A stretch of 23,483 nt of DNA from Novosphingobium sp. GTDB lineage: Bacteria; Pseudomonadota; Alphaproteobacteria; Sphingomonadales; Sphingomonadaceae. The stretch covers positions 1-23,483 of the forward strand of contig JAIXYF010000490.1 of the NCBI GenBank assembly GCA_027490345.1, in the 5' to 3' direction. A model generated the notes under the pieces. That model was given only the letters and a program-made list of their open reading frames with translations, searched no databases and was not told where the DNA came from. Below are positions 8,961 to 17,213 of the stretch, in pieces. Numbering within the stretch: the stretch's first letter is position 1; each line of letters starts with the position of its first letter. Position numbers and translations under genes: made by a program.

Positions 8961-9917
8961 CTAGGCTTTGATCACCTGCTGATCGATGGTGCCGAACGGG
9001 GCGCCGCCGCTGCTGTTGCGCCCGGTCATGCGGATGGTATCGCCAAACGCCATGAACGGCGTTTGCGGCGCGCCGTGGGCGATGATCTCGATCGCGCGGA
9101 TTTCCGAAATGCAGCTTGAGCCGACTTCAGCATAGTTTGCATTCGAAACCGTGCCCGAACCAATCACGGTGCCTGGGGCAAGATCGCGCGTGAGCGCGGC
9201 ATGCGCGACGAGATCGTGGAATCCGAACGCCATTGCCGCGCCATTGGCATGGCCGACACGCTTGCCGTTCCACGCGATATCAAGATCGAGGCAGACGCGC
9301 CCATCGGCCCAGGCATCGTCCAGTTCATCGGGGGTGACAGCAAAAGGCGCCATCGAACAGGCCGGCTTGGCTTGCACCCAGCCGAAGCCGGTTTTCATTT
9401 CGACAGGCGCGATGGCGCGCAGCGACCAATCGTTGATCTGCACGATCAGGCGGATGTGCCCGAGCGCATCTGCAGCGCTGGTGCCCATCGGCACAGCATC
9501 GACGATCACGCCGAACTCGCCTTCGAAATCGATGCCGTGTTCCATCTCGGGAAAGGGCACGGGATCGAGGGGGCCATAAAACCGGTCCGACAGGCCCTGA
9601 TACATTAGCGGCCGATCTCCTTCGTGGGGATCATGCTTGAAGGCCACGGCCATGAGATCGCCGTGGGTGGTGAAGGCCGAACCATCGAGCCATTGCCAGG
9701 TGCGCGGCAGCGGGGCGGCGAAGGTAACGCCCTCGGCCGCTTCGCCTTCACCGGCGGCAAGGCGAGCAGAGGCAGCTTCGAGCAGGGCCTGCGCGGTTTG
9801 CCAGTCTGCCATCGCAGCCAGCAGCGTGCCGCCCACGCGCAGCACGCGCGCGCCATCGGGGGAAACGAGTGCCAGCGCGCCATCGGGCGAGCCGTCGCGG
9901 ATCGTCGCCAGCCTCAT
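8961..9917 (-). CDS. Fumarylacetoacetate hydrolase family protein
   Basis: A 318-aa protein with the FAH fold's metal site: E132 and E134 in DFEGEFGVIVD and D163 in QINDWSLR, with the C-terminal GTVIGSGTVSNAN and GDTIRM elements typical of the family. These enzymes hydrolyse C-C bonds in acylpyruvate-type products, or decarboxylate or hydrate oxo-acids, often late in aromatic ring degradation. Its ATG overlaps the stop of the upstream cupin gene by four bases (ATGA), so the two are translationally coupled and probably act in one pathway. The 3' end converges on the molybdenum hydroxylase gene, 45 bases away. The exact substrate cannot be read from sequence. Confidence 0.88.
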   Translation of the reverse strand: MRLATIRDGSPDGALALVSPDGARVLRVGGTLLAAMADWQTAQALLEAASARLAAGEGEAAEGVTFAAPLPRTWQWLDGSAFTTHGDLMAVAFKHDPHEGDRPLMYQGLSDRFYGPLDPVPFPEMEHGIDFEGEFGVIVDAVPMGTSAADALGHIRLIVQINDWSLRAIAPVEMKTGFGWVQAKPACSMAPFAVTPDELDDAWADGRVCLDLDIAWNGKRVGHANGAAMAFGFHDLVAHAALTRDLAPGTVIGSGTVSNANYAEVGSSCISEIRAIEIIAHGAPQTPFMAFGDTIRMTGRNSSGGAPFGTIDQQVIKA

Positions 9918-10483
9918 GCCTTCAGCTCGGGCGCGAATGCGCCGTCGATCAGCACGAACACGATGCGGCAGTTCTTGTCAGACCGGTTGGCCCAGCCATG
10001 GTTGGTGCCGCGCTGGATCACGATATCGCCGGGATAGACCGTGGTTTCGCCCTCATCCATGATCAGCACGAGTTCGCCTTCGATCACAATGCCATAATCA
10101 ATTGTTTCGGTGCGGTGCATCAATGCGTGGCGCGCGCCTGCCTTGGCCGCATTGGATGCGTGGCCTGCGCCGATTTCGGCAAAGTGGGCGGCGGCTTCTT
10201 CCGGCGTCATGTTGCGGATGCCGTCGCCTTCGGGGGGGATATCCAGCACGCGGATGCGAGTGCCGTGCCGGGGCGGGGCGAGGACGATGCCATCTTCATG
10301 CGGTTCGCCCGAGGCGGCATCGATGGGGGCGGGGGTGGCTTGCGTGTTCCACACTTCATGGAACAGCGGGCCGATGGCGCCGCCGACCTGCTGGACGCGG
10401 GGCGCTGCGCCGTCTTCCTGGATGATGGCGCGGCCCTCAGCATCGTGGCCCGTTACCACGCGGCGCACTGGTTTTCTGTCCAT
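9914..10483 (-). CDS. Small cupin-domain protein, possible dioxygenase
   Basis: A 189-aa single-cupin protein. Cupin motif 1 is seen as RHALMHRTETIDYGIVIEGE with candidate metal ligands H123 and E126, and motif 2 as GDIVIQRGTNHGWAN with H162. The first ~80 residues form a separate non-cupin strand-rich region. The frame is open to an ATG at 10600, but the ATG at 10483 (MDRKPVRRVV) is preferred because GGGAG lies six bases upstream. It is coupled to the FAH-family gene by an ATGA overlap. A ring-cleaving dioxygenase feeding the FAH enzyme is an attractive reading, yet many cupins of this size have other functions. Confidence 0.8.
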   Translation of the reverse strand: MDRKPVRRVVTGHDAEGRAIIQEDGAAPRVQQVGGAIGPLFHEVWNTQATPAPIDAASGEPHEDGIVLAPPRHGTRIRVLDIPPEGDGIRNMTPEEAAAHFAEIGAGHASNAAKAGARHALMHRTETIDYGIVIEGELVLIMDEGETTVYPGDIVIQRGTNHGWANRSDKNCRIVFVLIDGAFAPELKA

Positions 10484-10568
10484 ATAATCTCCCGCGATGA
10501 ATTTGTATTCGCTTTGCAAATAGGTAAAGCGTGATTCCAATTCATAATGGCAATGAAGAGGCGCGCGG

Positions 10569-12032
10569 TCAATCCGCTGCAGGTTTGCGTTCGGCGGCAA
10601 ACAGCATGGCGGGCAGGCGTGAAACTGCCAGCACCGCGATAGCGAGAAGCAGCGTGACCATCACCGCGCCGGGGACCAGCCCGGCAAGGCGGGCCGCTGC
10701 ATCGTGCCCGGACACGGCAAAATAAGCCGAGCCGACCAGCGCAATGCCCAGCGCGCCGCCCAGTTGCTGCGCGGTGCGGATCGTGGCGCTGGCAGTGCCG
10801 GCATGCGTGCGCGGAACATCGGAGACGGCAATCGGCCCCAGCGGCCCGGACAAGGTGCCAAAGCCGATCCCGGCGAGGGTCAGCGTGAACACGAGCAAGG
10901 GGCCGCTCGCCACCGCCGCGTGGATCAGCGCAAGCGTGCTGGCAATCCCCGCCGCCATAAGCACGCCGCCCACCATGGGCAGCACGCGGCCCAGCCGAGG
11001 CAGCAGGCGGGGCACCATCAGGCCCACTGCGATCATCACGCCAAGGCCGAAGGGAATGTGGATCAGCGCCGTCTGCAGCGGGCTGCGCGCAAGGCCTTGC
11101 TGCAGCGCGACCGCGAAGATCATCAGGAAGCCGACCGCGCCGCTGTTGAATGCCATGGCCGCGATCACGCCCCAGCGGAACGTAGGCAGGGCAAACAGCG
11201 TCGGCTCGATCATCGCGGGCAAGCCTGCTGCGCGGCGCATGATCGCGCGGCGCACGGCAAGGCTGAGCGCCGCGATGCCGCCAACGAGGATGGCAGCCCC
11301 GCTGGCGAGGCCCAGATCCTCGTGCGCCTGAATAAGAACGAGGAGGATCAGGCCGAAACCGGCCGCGAACAGCGCCGCGCCCGGCAGATCGATGGCAAGG
11401 CCCTTATGTTCCTCGCCCGTTCGCGGCAGGGTGATGCGGCCCATCGCCAGCGCGAAGAGGCCTATCGGCAAGTTGATCAGGAAGATCAGCCGCCAGCCGA
11501 GACCAAACAGATCCAGCGCAATGAGCAGGCCGCCCAGAATGGGGCCAAGGATAGCGGCCAGGCCGATGATAATGCCGAAGAAGGCCAGGCGGCGCACGCG
11601 TTCCAGCGGGGTGTAGAGCAGCTGGACAATGGCCATGGTCTGCGGCCCCATCATCGCTCCCGCCGCCCCTTGTAGCACCCGCGCAAGCACCAGAACCCCG
11701 GGCGTGGGGGCAAGGCCGCACAGGGCCGAGGCCGCGACAAAGCCTGCCACACCGCCGAGGAACAGGCGGCGGTGGCCGAAGGCATCGCCCAGCCGCCCGC
11801 CCAGCAGCAGCAGTGAGCCGAGCGTGAGGAGATAGCCCGCGACGATCCACTGCATCGCGGCCTCTGACGCGCCCAGCCCGTCGCGGATCGCGGGCAGGGC
11901 GGTGTTGACAATGGTGGTGTCCGTCACTTCGAGCACCACTGCCGTCAGCACGGTGAAGAACGCGAGCGCGCGTTGGCGCTCGTCGAGTTCGTGCGGCTGC
12001 CTGCCAGCCGGGGCTGCCTGATGCCCTGTCAT
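10569..12032 (-). CDS. MFS drug:H+ antiporter, DHA2 (EmrB/QacA) type
   Basis: A 487-aa integral membrane protein of about 14 transmembrane helices. Visible family features are the N-terminal helix with VVLEVTDTTIVNTALPAI (antiporter motif D-like), motif A as GGRLGDAFGHRRLFLGG, and WRLIFLINLPIGLFALAMG. Such proteins export aromatic or amphipathic compounds by proton exchange. The start is ambiguous: an ATG at 12032 (MTGHQAAPAG) has AGGG eight bases upstream, and an in-frame ATG at 12056 would add eight residues. Both lie in a threefold 17-bp repeat. It is followed on the same strand, 85 bases on, by the cupin-FAH pair and may export a substrate or toxic intermediate of that pathway. Confidence 0.9.
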   Translation of the reverse strand: MTGHQAAPAGRQPHELDERQRALAFFTVLTAVVLEVTDTTIVNTALPAIRDGLGASEAAMQWIVAGYLLTLGSLLLLGGRLGDAFGHRRLFLGGVAGFVAASALCGLAPTPGVLVLARVLQGAAGAMMGPQTMAIVQLLYTPLERVRRLAFFGIIIGLAAILGPILGGLLIALDLFGLGWRLIFLINLPIGLFALAMGRITLPRTGEEHKGLAIDLPGAALFAAGFGLILLVLIQAHEDLGLASGAAILVGGIAALSLAVRRAIMRRAAGLPAMIEPTLFALPTFRWGVIAAMAFNSGAVGFLMIFAVALQQGLARSPLQTALIHIPFGLGVMIAVGLMVPRLLPRLGRVLPMVGGVLMAAGIASTLALIHAAVASGPLLVFTLTLAGIGFGTLSGPLGPIAVSDVPRTHAGTASATIRTAQQLGGALGIALVGSAYFAVSGHDAAARLAGLVPGAVMVTLLLAIAVLAVSRLPAMLFAAERKPAAD

Positions 12033-12066
12033 GCTTAATGCCCTGTCATGCCTCATGCCCTGTCAT
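12021..12066. repeat. Three tandem 17-bp units that duplicate the start codon region of the DHA2 gene
   Basis: The 12-mer ATGCCCTGTCAT occurs at 12021, 12038 and 12055, an exact 17-base period. On the minus strand each copy reads ATGACAGGGCAT. Because 17 is not a multiple of three, the copies lie in different frames: the lowest encodes the MTGH start of the transporter, while the middle and upper copies encode mini-ORFs MTGH-stop and MTGHEA-stop. The AGGG of each copy sits eight bases before the ATG of the next, so it can serve as its ribosome site. Confidence 0.85.
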
Positions 12067-12256
12067 CGGGGTGTCTGCTTTCCGGTTTGCCGTCCGCTGC
12101 TGCGCGGCGTTGCACCGTGCCGCACGGGATCGCCCGGTCAAATTAAAATCTCTCTTCTATTATGGCCACGTATCGCATATGGTCAAGCGCACAGCGCAGG
12201 GGATCAGGGGGACAAGAGCCTCTCCCGCGCAATAGAATTTGTTTGGGGAGAAGACC

Positions 12257-13489
12257 TTGGCAAGTACATCGAAAGCCGGACTTGAGGCGGAAAACCGGGC
12301 TGGGCGGCAGGCTGGTCTGGCGCAGGGGCTAACGGTCATCATCGCCGGTTTCCTGCCGATTCTGGCAATCGTGACGATGTTCCCCGCGATCCCGGCGATC
12401 ATCGGGCATTTTGCACCGACTGATCCCACGGCCCCTACCAAAGTCCCCTCGATGGTCACGGCGCCGGGGCTGACGATTGCGCTCGTGGCGATGTTTGCCG
12501 GCGTGATGGTTGACCGGTTTGGGCGGCGCACGCTGCTGCTGATCTCGACTTTCTGCTACGGCCTTGTCGGCGCAGCGCCGTTCTTCCTGGACAACCTTGA
12601 CGTGATCTACGGCTCGCGCCTGCTGCTGGGGCTGTGCGAAGCGGTGATCCTGACCACGGTGAATACGCTGATCGCGGATTACTGGCCCGATCAGGGCCGC
12701 CGCAAGTGGCTTGCGCTGCAGGGGCTGGTCGGCCCCGCGCTCTCGTCGGTGATGATCTTCTTTGCCGGCACGATGACCGCGTGGCGCTGGAACGGGATTT
12801 TCCTGCTCTATCTGCTGGCGCTGCCGATCTGGGCCGCGATGCTGCGCTGGATGTTCGAGCCGGACAGCGATGCCACGGTGCGGCAGATGCTGGGCATGGA
12901 CGTAGCGCGCGCCGAGGGGTTTCCTTGGGGCCCGATGCTGGGCATCGCGGGGCTGACGCTGTTTTCCTCGGCGATCTATTATGTGTTCATCGTCAATGGC
13001 GCGACCGTTTGGCAGGAACTGGGCGTGACCGATCCGCAAAGCATCGGCCAGATCACCGCGCTGCCCACGCTGTTCATTCTGGTGGGGGCGACGCTGTTCT
13101 GGTGGCTGGGCGCGCGCGGGCTTGGCTCGCCCACCCTTATTGCCATTTTCCTTGCCTTTCTGGCGGCGGGGCTGGCGGTGATGGGGCTGGCGCAGGATTG
13201 GAAGATCATGATCCTGGGCATGGCGCTGCAGCAGACGGGCGCCGGCATGGCAATCCCCACGCTGATCGCCTGGGCGCAGAGCCAGCTGCCGTTTGCGCAC
13301 CGGGGCCGGGGCATGGGCATCTGGACCGCGACGTTCTTCTTCGGCCAGTTCTCCTCGCCGCTGCTCGTCTCCGTCCTGCGCGGGGCAATGGGTACGATGC
13401 AGGGCGCGTTTCTGGTGGCCGGGATTGTCAGCGCGGTAGGCGCGGCGGTGCTGCTCGCGGTGCTTTCGCGCCAACCGCGCGCCGCCTGA
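12257..13489 (+). CDS. MFS transporter (12-helix type)
   Basis: A 410-aa hydrophobic protein with about 12 predicted transmembrane helices. The loop between helices 2 and 3 has VMVDRFGRRTLLL, the MFS motif A, and YWPDQGRRKWLALQGL is the typical cytoplasmic loop between helices 4 and 5. No substrate-specific motif was recognised. The start is taken as TTG at 12257 because GGGGAG lies six bases before it; an in-frame TTG at 12239 has no such site, and no ATG is available before the first helix. It is divergent from the DHA2 gene (224-base gap) and convergent with the catabolic operon, ending 36 bases from the Rieske fragment. Confidence 0.85.
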   Translation: MASTSKAGLEAENRAGRQAGLAQGLTVIIAGFLPILAIVTMFPAIPAIIGHFAPTDPTAPTKVPSMVTAPGLTIALVAMFAGVMVDRFGRRTLLLISTFCYGLVGAAPFFLDNLDVIYGSRLLLGLCEAVILTTVNTLIADYWPDQGRRKWLALQGLVGPALSSVMIFFAGTMTAWRWNGIFLLYLLALPIWAAMLRWMFEPDSDATVRQMLGMDVARAEGFPWGPMLGIAGLTLFSSAIYYVFIVNGATVWQELGVTDPQSIGQITALPTLFILVGATLFWWLGARGLGSPTLIAIFLAFLAAGLAVMGLAQDWKIMILGMALQQTGAGMAIPTLIAWAQSQLPFAHRGRGMGIWTATFFFGQFSSPLLVSVLRGAMGTMQGAFLVAGIVSAVGAAVLLAVLSRQPRAA

Positions 13490-13525
13490 GGTTTCAGGCG
13501 GCCGCTTCCGCCGCTCGCAATTGCA

Positions 13526-13831
13526 TCAGCGCGCGGCGGGCGCGCTAACATGGGTGGGCGGGCCATCCGGGAAGGGTGAGTGGACGCAGGCGCCCGTGCC
13601 ATCGAAGCCGAGGCCGTGGTAGCGGCACTGCACCATATCGCCCGCGCGTTTACCCATCGAAAGCGGCACGAAACGGTGCGGGCAGCGATCAGCGATCATG
13701 GCATAGGTGCCATCGGCCTTGCGCCAGATCAGCCATGGCTTGCCCAGCAGGGTGCGCGCCAGCAGCGCTTCGCCGGCGATCTCATCGGCCCATGCGGCCA
13801 TGTACCAGAGGTTTTTCACATAGGCGGTCAT
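13526..13831 (-). CDS. Truncated Rieske oxygenase, N-terminal (2Fe-2S) domain only
   Basis: A 101-aa product that matches the N-terminus of VanA-type aryl O-demethylase oxygenases. The Rieske ligands C50, H52, C69 and H72 are intact (CPHR, 16-residue gap, CRYHG), followed by GLGFDGTGACVHSPFP. Full-length family members are about 340 aa with a mononuclear-iron catalytic domain, which is missing here: the frame ends in HVSAPAAR. Directly after, in another frame, the bases read ALMQLRAAEAAA-stop (ending at 13494), which resembles a family C-terminus, so an internal deletion with a frameshift is plausible. The ATG overlaps the stop of the GMC gene (ATGA), placing it last in the operon. Probably a remnant; a stand-alone Rieske electron carrier is less likely. 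Confidence 0.75.
   Translation of the reverse strand: MTAYVKNLWYMAAWADEIAGEALLARTLLGKPWLIWRKADGTYAMIADRCPHRFVPLSMGKRAGDMVQCRYHGLGFDGTGACVHSPFPDGPPTHVSAPAAR
13528..13546. terminator. GC-rich inverted repeat at the convergent junction
   Basis: AGCGCGC and GCGCGCT are exact reverse complements around five bases (GGCGG). The dyad lies at the end of the Rieske fragment, close to the convergent MFS gene. It could act as a weak bidirectional stop signal but has no T-run, and it may equally mark the deletion point of the Rieske gene. Confidence 0.25.
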
Positions 13832-15534
13832 AGCGCACCGGATTTGAGGAGCGCGGCGGCATGGGCCGCGGCGCGTGCGGTGAGCGCCATGTAGGTGAGC
13901 GAGGGGTTCTGGCAGGCGCTGGAGCTCATTTGCGCGCCGTCCGTGACGAACAGATTGGCGACATCGTGGGCCTGGCTCCATTTGTTGAGCACTGAAGCGG
14001 CGGGATCATGGCCCATGCGCGCGCCGCCCATTTCGTGAATCGCGGTGCCGCCCGCGCCGGGGCGGTCGAACCCGAACATCACTTTGCCGCCCGCCTTGGT
14101 GAGCATTTCGGCGGCATCGGCCTTGGCCTGCGCCAGCGCGGCGTTTTCCTCTGCGCCGAAGGCAAAATCGATGCGCAGCTGGGGGATGCCGTTGCTGTCG
14201 CTTCTCGTGCGATCCAGTGTGAGGCGGTTGGTGGCGCGCGGCACGCAATCGGCAAAGGCGACGAGGACCATGCGCCATGGTCCCGGCTTTTGCAGGCGGC
14301 GCTTGAAATCGGCACCAAGCCCCGCCTCGCGCTTGCCGGCGGTCCAGGTCGATTGCAGCGCGCCGCCTTGAAACGAGAAGCCGCGGGTGTGGCCTGCGCC
14401 GTCCATCACATCCATGTTGCGATAGCGCGGGATGACCACGCCGGTTGGCCGGTTGCCAAAGCTGGTCCACGCCTCGAACCCCGGCATGATCGCGGCGGCA
14501 GAGAGCGTGTTGGCGTGGTCCATGATATGCGTGCCGAGCACGCCGCTGCTGCCCGCAAGCCCATGGGGCATGGCCTCGCTGGCCGAATTGAGCAGGAGAT
14601 GGACCGAATTGAACGCGCCGGCATTGAGGAACACCATGCGCGCGCTGGCCGACGAGCGCGTTTTGGTTTTGCTGTCGATCCAGCGCACCCCGGTCACGCG
14701 GCGGGTCTTGGGATCATAGTCCAGATGCTCGACTGCCGCATCGGTTATGAGGGTGAGGTTGCCGGTGGCCCGGGCGGCAGGCAACGTGCTCGACTGGGTG
14801 GAGAAATAGGCACCATACGAGCAGCCGCGCGCGCAGATCGACCGGCTCTGGCATAGGCCGCGCCCGTCCTTTTCCTGCGTCAGGTTGGCGGTGCGGCCAA
14901 TGGTGAGGCGGCGTTCGGGCCACTGCGCGCTGATCCGCTCGCGCACCGCCTGCTCCACCACATTGAGCGCGAAGGGCGGCTGGAACTTGCCATCGGGCAG
15001 CTGCGGCAGGCCCTCTGCTGCGCCCGAGACGCCGATGAAATCCTCGACCTTGTCGTACCACGGGGCCAGATCGGCATAGCGGATCGGCCAATCGGTGCCG
15101 TGGCCATCGCGCTTGTTTGCGCCAAAATCATAGTCTGACCAGCGATAGGACTGGCGGCCCCAGGTGAGGGAGCGCCCGCCAAGCTGATAGCTGCGAAACC
15201 ACGTGAAGGCCGTATCCGGCCCGGTCTGATAGGGGTTTTGCGCATCGTTGACGAAGTGGCCTTGCGTGAATTCGGTGAAGTGGCGGTTGAGGCTTTGCAC
15301 CGCATGATCGCGCGCATAAAGCGCTGCGTCGCCCTCGCCGCGGAAGGGCATGTCCCACGGCGCTTTCATCTCGGTCTCGTAGTCCTGCTGGTGCTCGATG
15401 GCGCGGCCGCGTTCCAGTAGCAGCACCTTGAGGCCTGCCTCGGTGAGTTCCTTGGCCGCCCAGCCCCCGGTGATGCCCGAGCCGACGACGATGACGTCAA
15501 ATTGCGCCGCGTTCATGTTCTGGGTCTTGTCCAT
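13828..15534 (-). CDS. GMC-family FAD oxidoreductase, probable glycoside (C3) dehydrogenase catalytic subunit
   Basis: A 568-aa flavoprotein. The FAD-binding Rossmann motif is VVGSGITGG (G18, G20, G23) and the C-terminal GMC signature is HEMGGARMG with H500, followed by ACQNPSLTYMAL with N543, the His/Asn catalytic pair of sugar-oxidising members such as pyranose 2-oxidase and glucoside 3-dehydrogenase. Cysteines C228, C234 and C238 form a CxxxxxCxxxC cluster where FAD-glucose dehydrogenases carry an iron-sulfur cluster. It lacks a signal peptide; its ATG shares one base with the stop (TGATG) of the Tat-signal subunit gene, so both are made together and probably co-exported. The ATG at 15534 is chosen for that coupling; the frame is open further upstream. 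Oxidation at the sugar C3 is inferred from the neighbouring genes. No cytochrome c subunit is present in the operon. Confidence 0.88.
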   Translation of the reverse strand: MDKTQNMNAAQFDVIVVGSGITGGWAAKELTEAGLKVLLLERGRAIEHQQDYETEMKAPWDMPFRGEGDAALYARDHAVQSLNRHFTEFTQGHFVNDAQNPYQTGPDTAFTWFRSYQLGGRSLTWGRQSYRWSDYDFGANKRDGHGTDWPIRYADLAPWYDKVEDFIGVSGAAEGLPQLPDGKFQPPFALNVVEQAVRERISAQWPERRLTIGRTANLTQEKDGRGLCQSRSICARGCSYGAYFSTQSSTLPAARATGNLTLITDAAVEHLDYDPKTRRVTGVRWIDSKTKTRSSASARMVFLNAGAFNSVHLLLNSASEAMPHGLAGSSGVLGTHIMDHANTLSAAAIMPGFEAWTSFGNRPTGVVIPRYRNMDVMDGAGHTRGFSFQGGALQSTWTAGKREAGLGADFKRRLQKPGPWRMVLVAFADCVPRATNRLTLDRTRSDSNGIPQLRIDFAFGAEENAALAQAKADAAEMLTKAGGKVMFGFDRPGAGGTAIHEMGGARMGHDPAASVLNKWSQAHDVANLFVTDGAQMSSSACQNPSLTYMALTARAAAHAAALLKSGAL

Positions 15535-16145
15535 CAGCCGAAATCCACCGCTGTCCAGTCGCTCGAATACGCGCGCGTCGCCGGGGTGACGGGCACTTTG
15601 GGATCGAACCGGCCGGGCACCAGTTCGTAGTGGAGCTCTTTCGATCCGCCGACTTCGCTGGTGTAGTAGCCGGTGAGGATCAGGCCCTTGATCGCGCGCC
15701 ATGGGTCAGCAGTGGGATCGCGCGCGAACGCTGCTGCATCAAGCGCGGCGAGCTGGGCGTGGCGGCGGGCGGGGGGCAGGGCGAGCCAGCCCGGGCCGAG
15801 CCGCGCGTCCAGCCATGCGGCGTGATCGAGGCTGCCATCCGAGCGCAGGAAGGGGGAGATTGCGGGATCGGCGGCCAGATCGGATCGGGGTGGGCGGCGT
15901 GTGCCATCAAGCCCGTGGGCCAGCGCGACGAGGACGAAATCACCCGTGCCGACAGCGCCTGCACCCGCTGTCTCGGTGGAGGGGATCACGTGATCGGCGA
16001 CCATGCGCAGCAGCTTGCGGCGCTGCGGCGTGGGTGCGTCTGCGGGATCGAGCTTGCCGAGGACCGCCGCACCGCCCGGCGCGGCGGCCTGCAGCGCGAC
16101 CAGCGTGGCGGCGGCGATGAAGCTGCGGCGGCTCCAGCCGGTCAT
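15534..16145 (-). CDS. Tat-exported small subunit, gluconate 2-dehydrogenase subunit 3 family
   Basis: A 203-aa protein beginning with a twin-arginine signal (RRSFIAAATLVALQAAAPGG, residues 6-25). The C-terminal GYYTSEVGGSKELHYELVPGRF block (about 159-180) is characteristic of the family that pairs with GMC dehydrogenases and carries them across the membrane as a hitch-hiker subunit. The start ATG at 16145 overlaps the stop of the upstream TIM-barrel gene (ATGA), and its stop overlaps the GMC start by one base, so synthesis is coupled on both sides. The frame extends upstream to 16301 only as a shadow. Confidence 0.88.
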   Translation of the reverse strand: MTGWSRRSFIAAATLVALQAAAPGGAAVLGKLDPADAPTPQRRKLLRMVADHVIPSTETAGAGAVGTGDFVLVALAHGLDGTRRPPRSDLAADPAISPFLRSDGSLDHAAWLDARLGPGWLALPPARRHAQLAALDAAAFARDPTADPWRAIKGLILTGYYTSEVGGSKELHYELVPGRFDPKVPVTPATRAYSSDWTAVDFG

Positions 16146-17200
16146 TCGCCGATGCCCATCAGGCGGCGATTGAGCGCGCGGTCTGCGCCGCCAGCCGCGA
16201 AATCGTCGAAAGCGTGCGGTGTCACCGTGATGATGTGCCTCGCAATGAACGGCGCGCCTTCGGCTGCGCCCACTTCGGGATGCTTCAACGCGCATTCCCA
16301 TTCGAGCACGGCCCAGCCGGGGAAATCATGGGCCGCCATCTTGCTGAAAATCGCGCCGAAATCGATTTGCCCATCGCCCAGCGAGCGGAAGCGGCCCGGG
16401 CGGTCCACCCAGCCCTGATACCCGCCATAGACGCCGGAGCGGCCATTGGGCCGAAACTCGGCATCCTTCACGTGGAAGCATTTGATCCGCTCGTGATAGA
16501 TATCGATGAACTGCAGGTAATCGAGACACTGCAGCACGAAGTGGCTGGGATCATAAAGAATGTTGGCGCGCGGATGGTTGCCCACGGCTTCAAGGAAGCG
16601 TTCGAACGTCACGCCGTCGTGCAGATCCTCGCCGGGGTGGATTTCATAGGCCGCATCGACGCCGTTGTCCTCGAACACATCGAGGATCGGCTTCCAGCGC
16701 CGTGCGAGTTCGGCAAAGGCATCTTCCACCAGCCCGGCGGGGCGGGCCGGCCAGGGGTAGAAATAGGGCCACGCCAGCGCGCCAGAGAACGTGGCGTGGG
16801 CGGCAAGGCCGAGGCGGCGGCTGGCAACGGCGGCGTTCTTGACTTGCCCAACTGCCCATTCCTGCCGCGCAGCCGGTTTGCCGTGAACTGCGGGCGGGGC
16901 AAAGCTATCGAACTGGGCATCGAACGCGGGGTGGACGGCGACGAGCTGGCCTTGCAGGTGCGTTGAAAGCTCGGTGATCGCGAGGCCCTTTTCGGCCAGC
17001 ATGCCGGTGATTTCGTCGCAATAGGTCTGGCTGGTTGCAGCCAGATCAAGATCGAACAGGCGCGCGTCCCACGAAGGGATCTGGATGCCTTTGAAGCCAA
17101 GCGCGGCGGCCCAATCGGCGATGCTTTCAAGACTGCCAAACGGCGCGGCATCGCCCGCGAACTGCGCGAGGAAGATGCCGGGGCCTTTGATGGTTTTCAT
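16142..17200 (-). CDS. TIM-barrel sugar isomerase/epimerase-family protein, candidate 3-keto-glycoside epimerase or lyase
   Basis: A 352-aa xylose-isomerase-like TIM barrel. The expected divalent-metal ligands are visible as E186 (YEIHPGED), D217 (YDPSHF), H243 (FHVKDAEF) and E300 or E302 (VLEWEC). Its partner upstream is a Gfo/Idh/MocA oxidoreductase; this pairing is known from oxidative glycoside catabolism (E. coli YcjR with YcjS, and the 3-keto-glycoside lyases and hydratases of other bacteria), so acting on a 3-keto sugar is a reasonable inference. The ATG at 17200 is chosen with TGAGGA, which overlaps the preceding stop, about ten bases upstream; the frame is open further. Cytoplasmic. 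A role in inositol or another sugar pathway cannot be excluded. Confidence 0.85.
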   Translation of the reverse strand: MKTIKGPGIFLAQFAGDAAPFGSLESIADWAAALGFKGIQIPSWDARLFDLDLAATSQTYCDEITGMLAEKGLAITELSTHLQGQLVAVHPAFDAQFDSFAPPAVHGKPAARQEWAVGQVKNAAVASRRLGLAAHATFSGALAWPYFYPWPARPAGLVEDAFAELARRWKPILDVFEDNGVDAAYEIHPGEDLHDGVTFERFLEAVGNHPRANILYDPSHFVLQCLDYLQFIDIYHERIKCFHVKDAEFRPNGRSGVYGGYQGWVDRPGRFRSLGDGQIDFGAIFSKMAAHDFPGWAVLEWECALKHPEVGAAEGAPFIARHIITVTPHAFDDFAAGGADRALNRRLMGIGE

Positions 17201-17213
17201 GGGGGCGGTGTCC

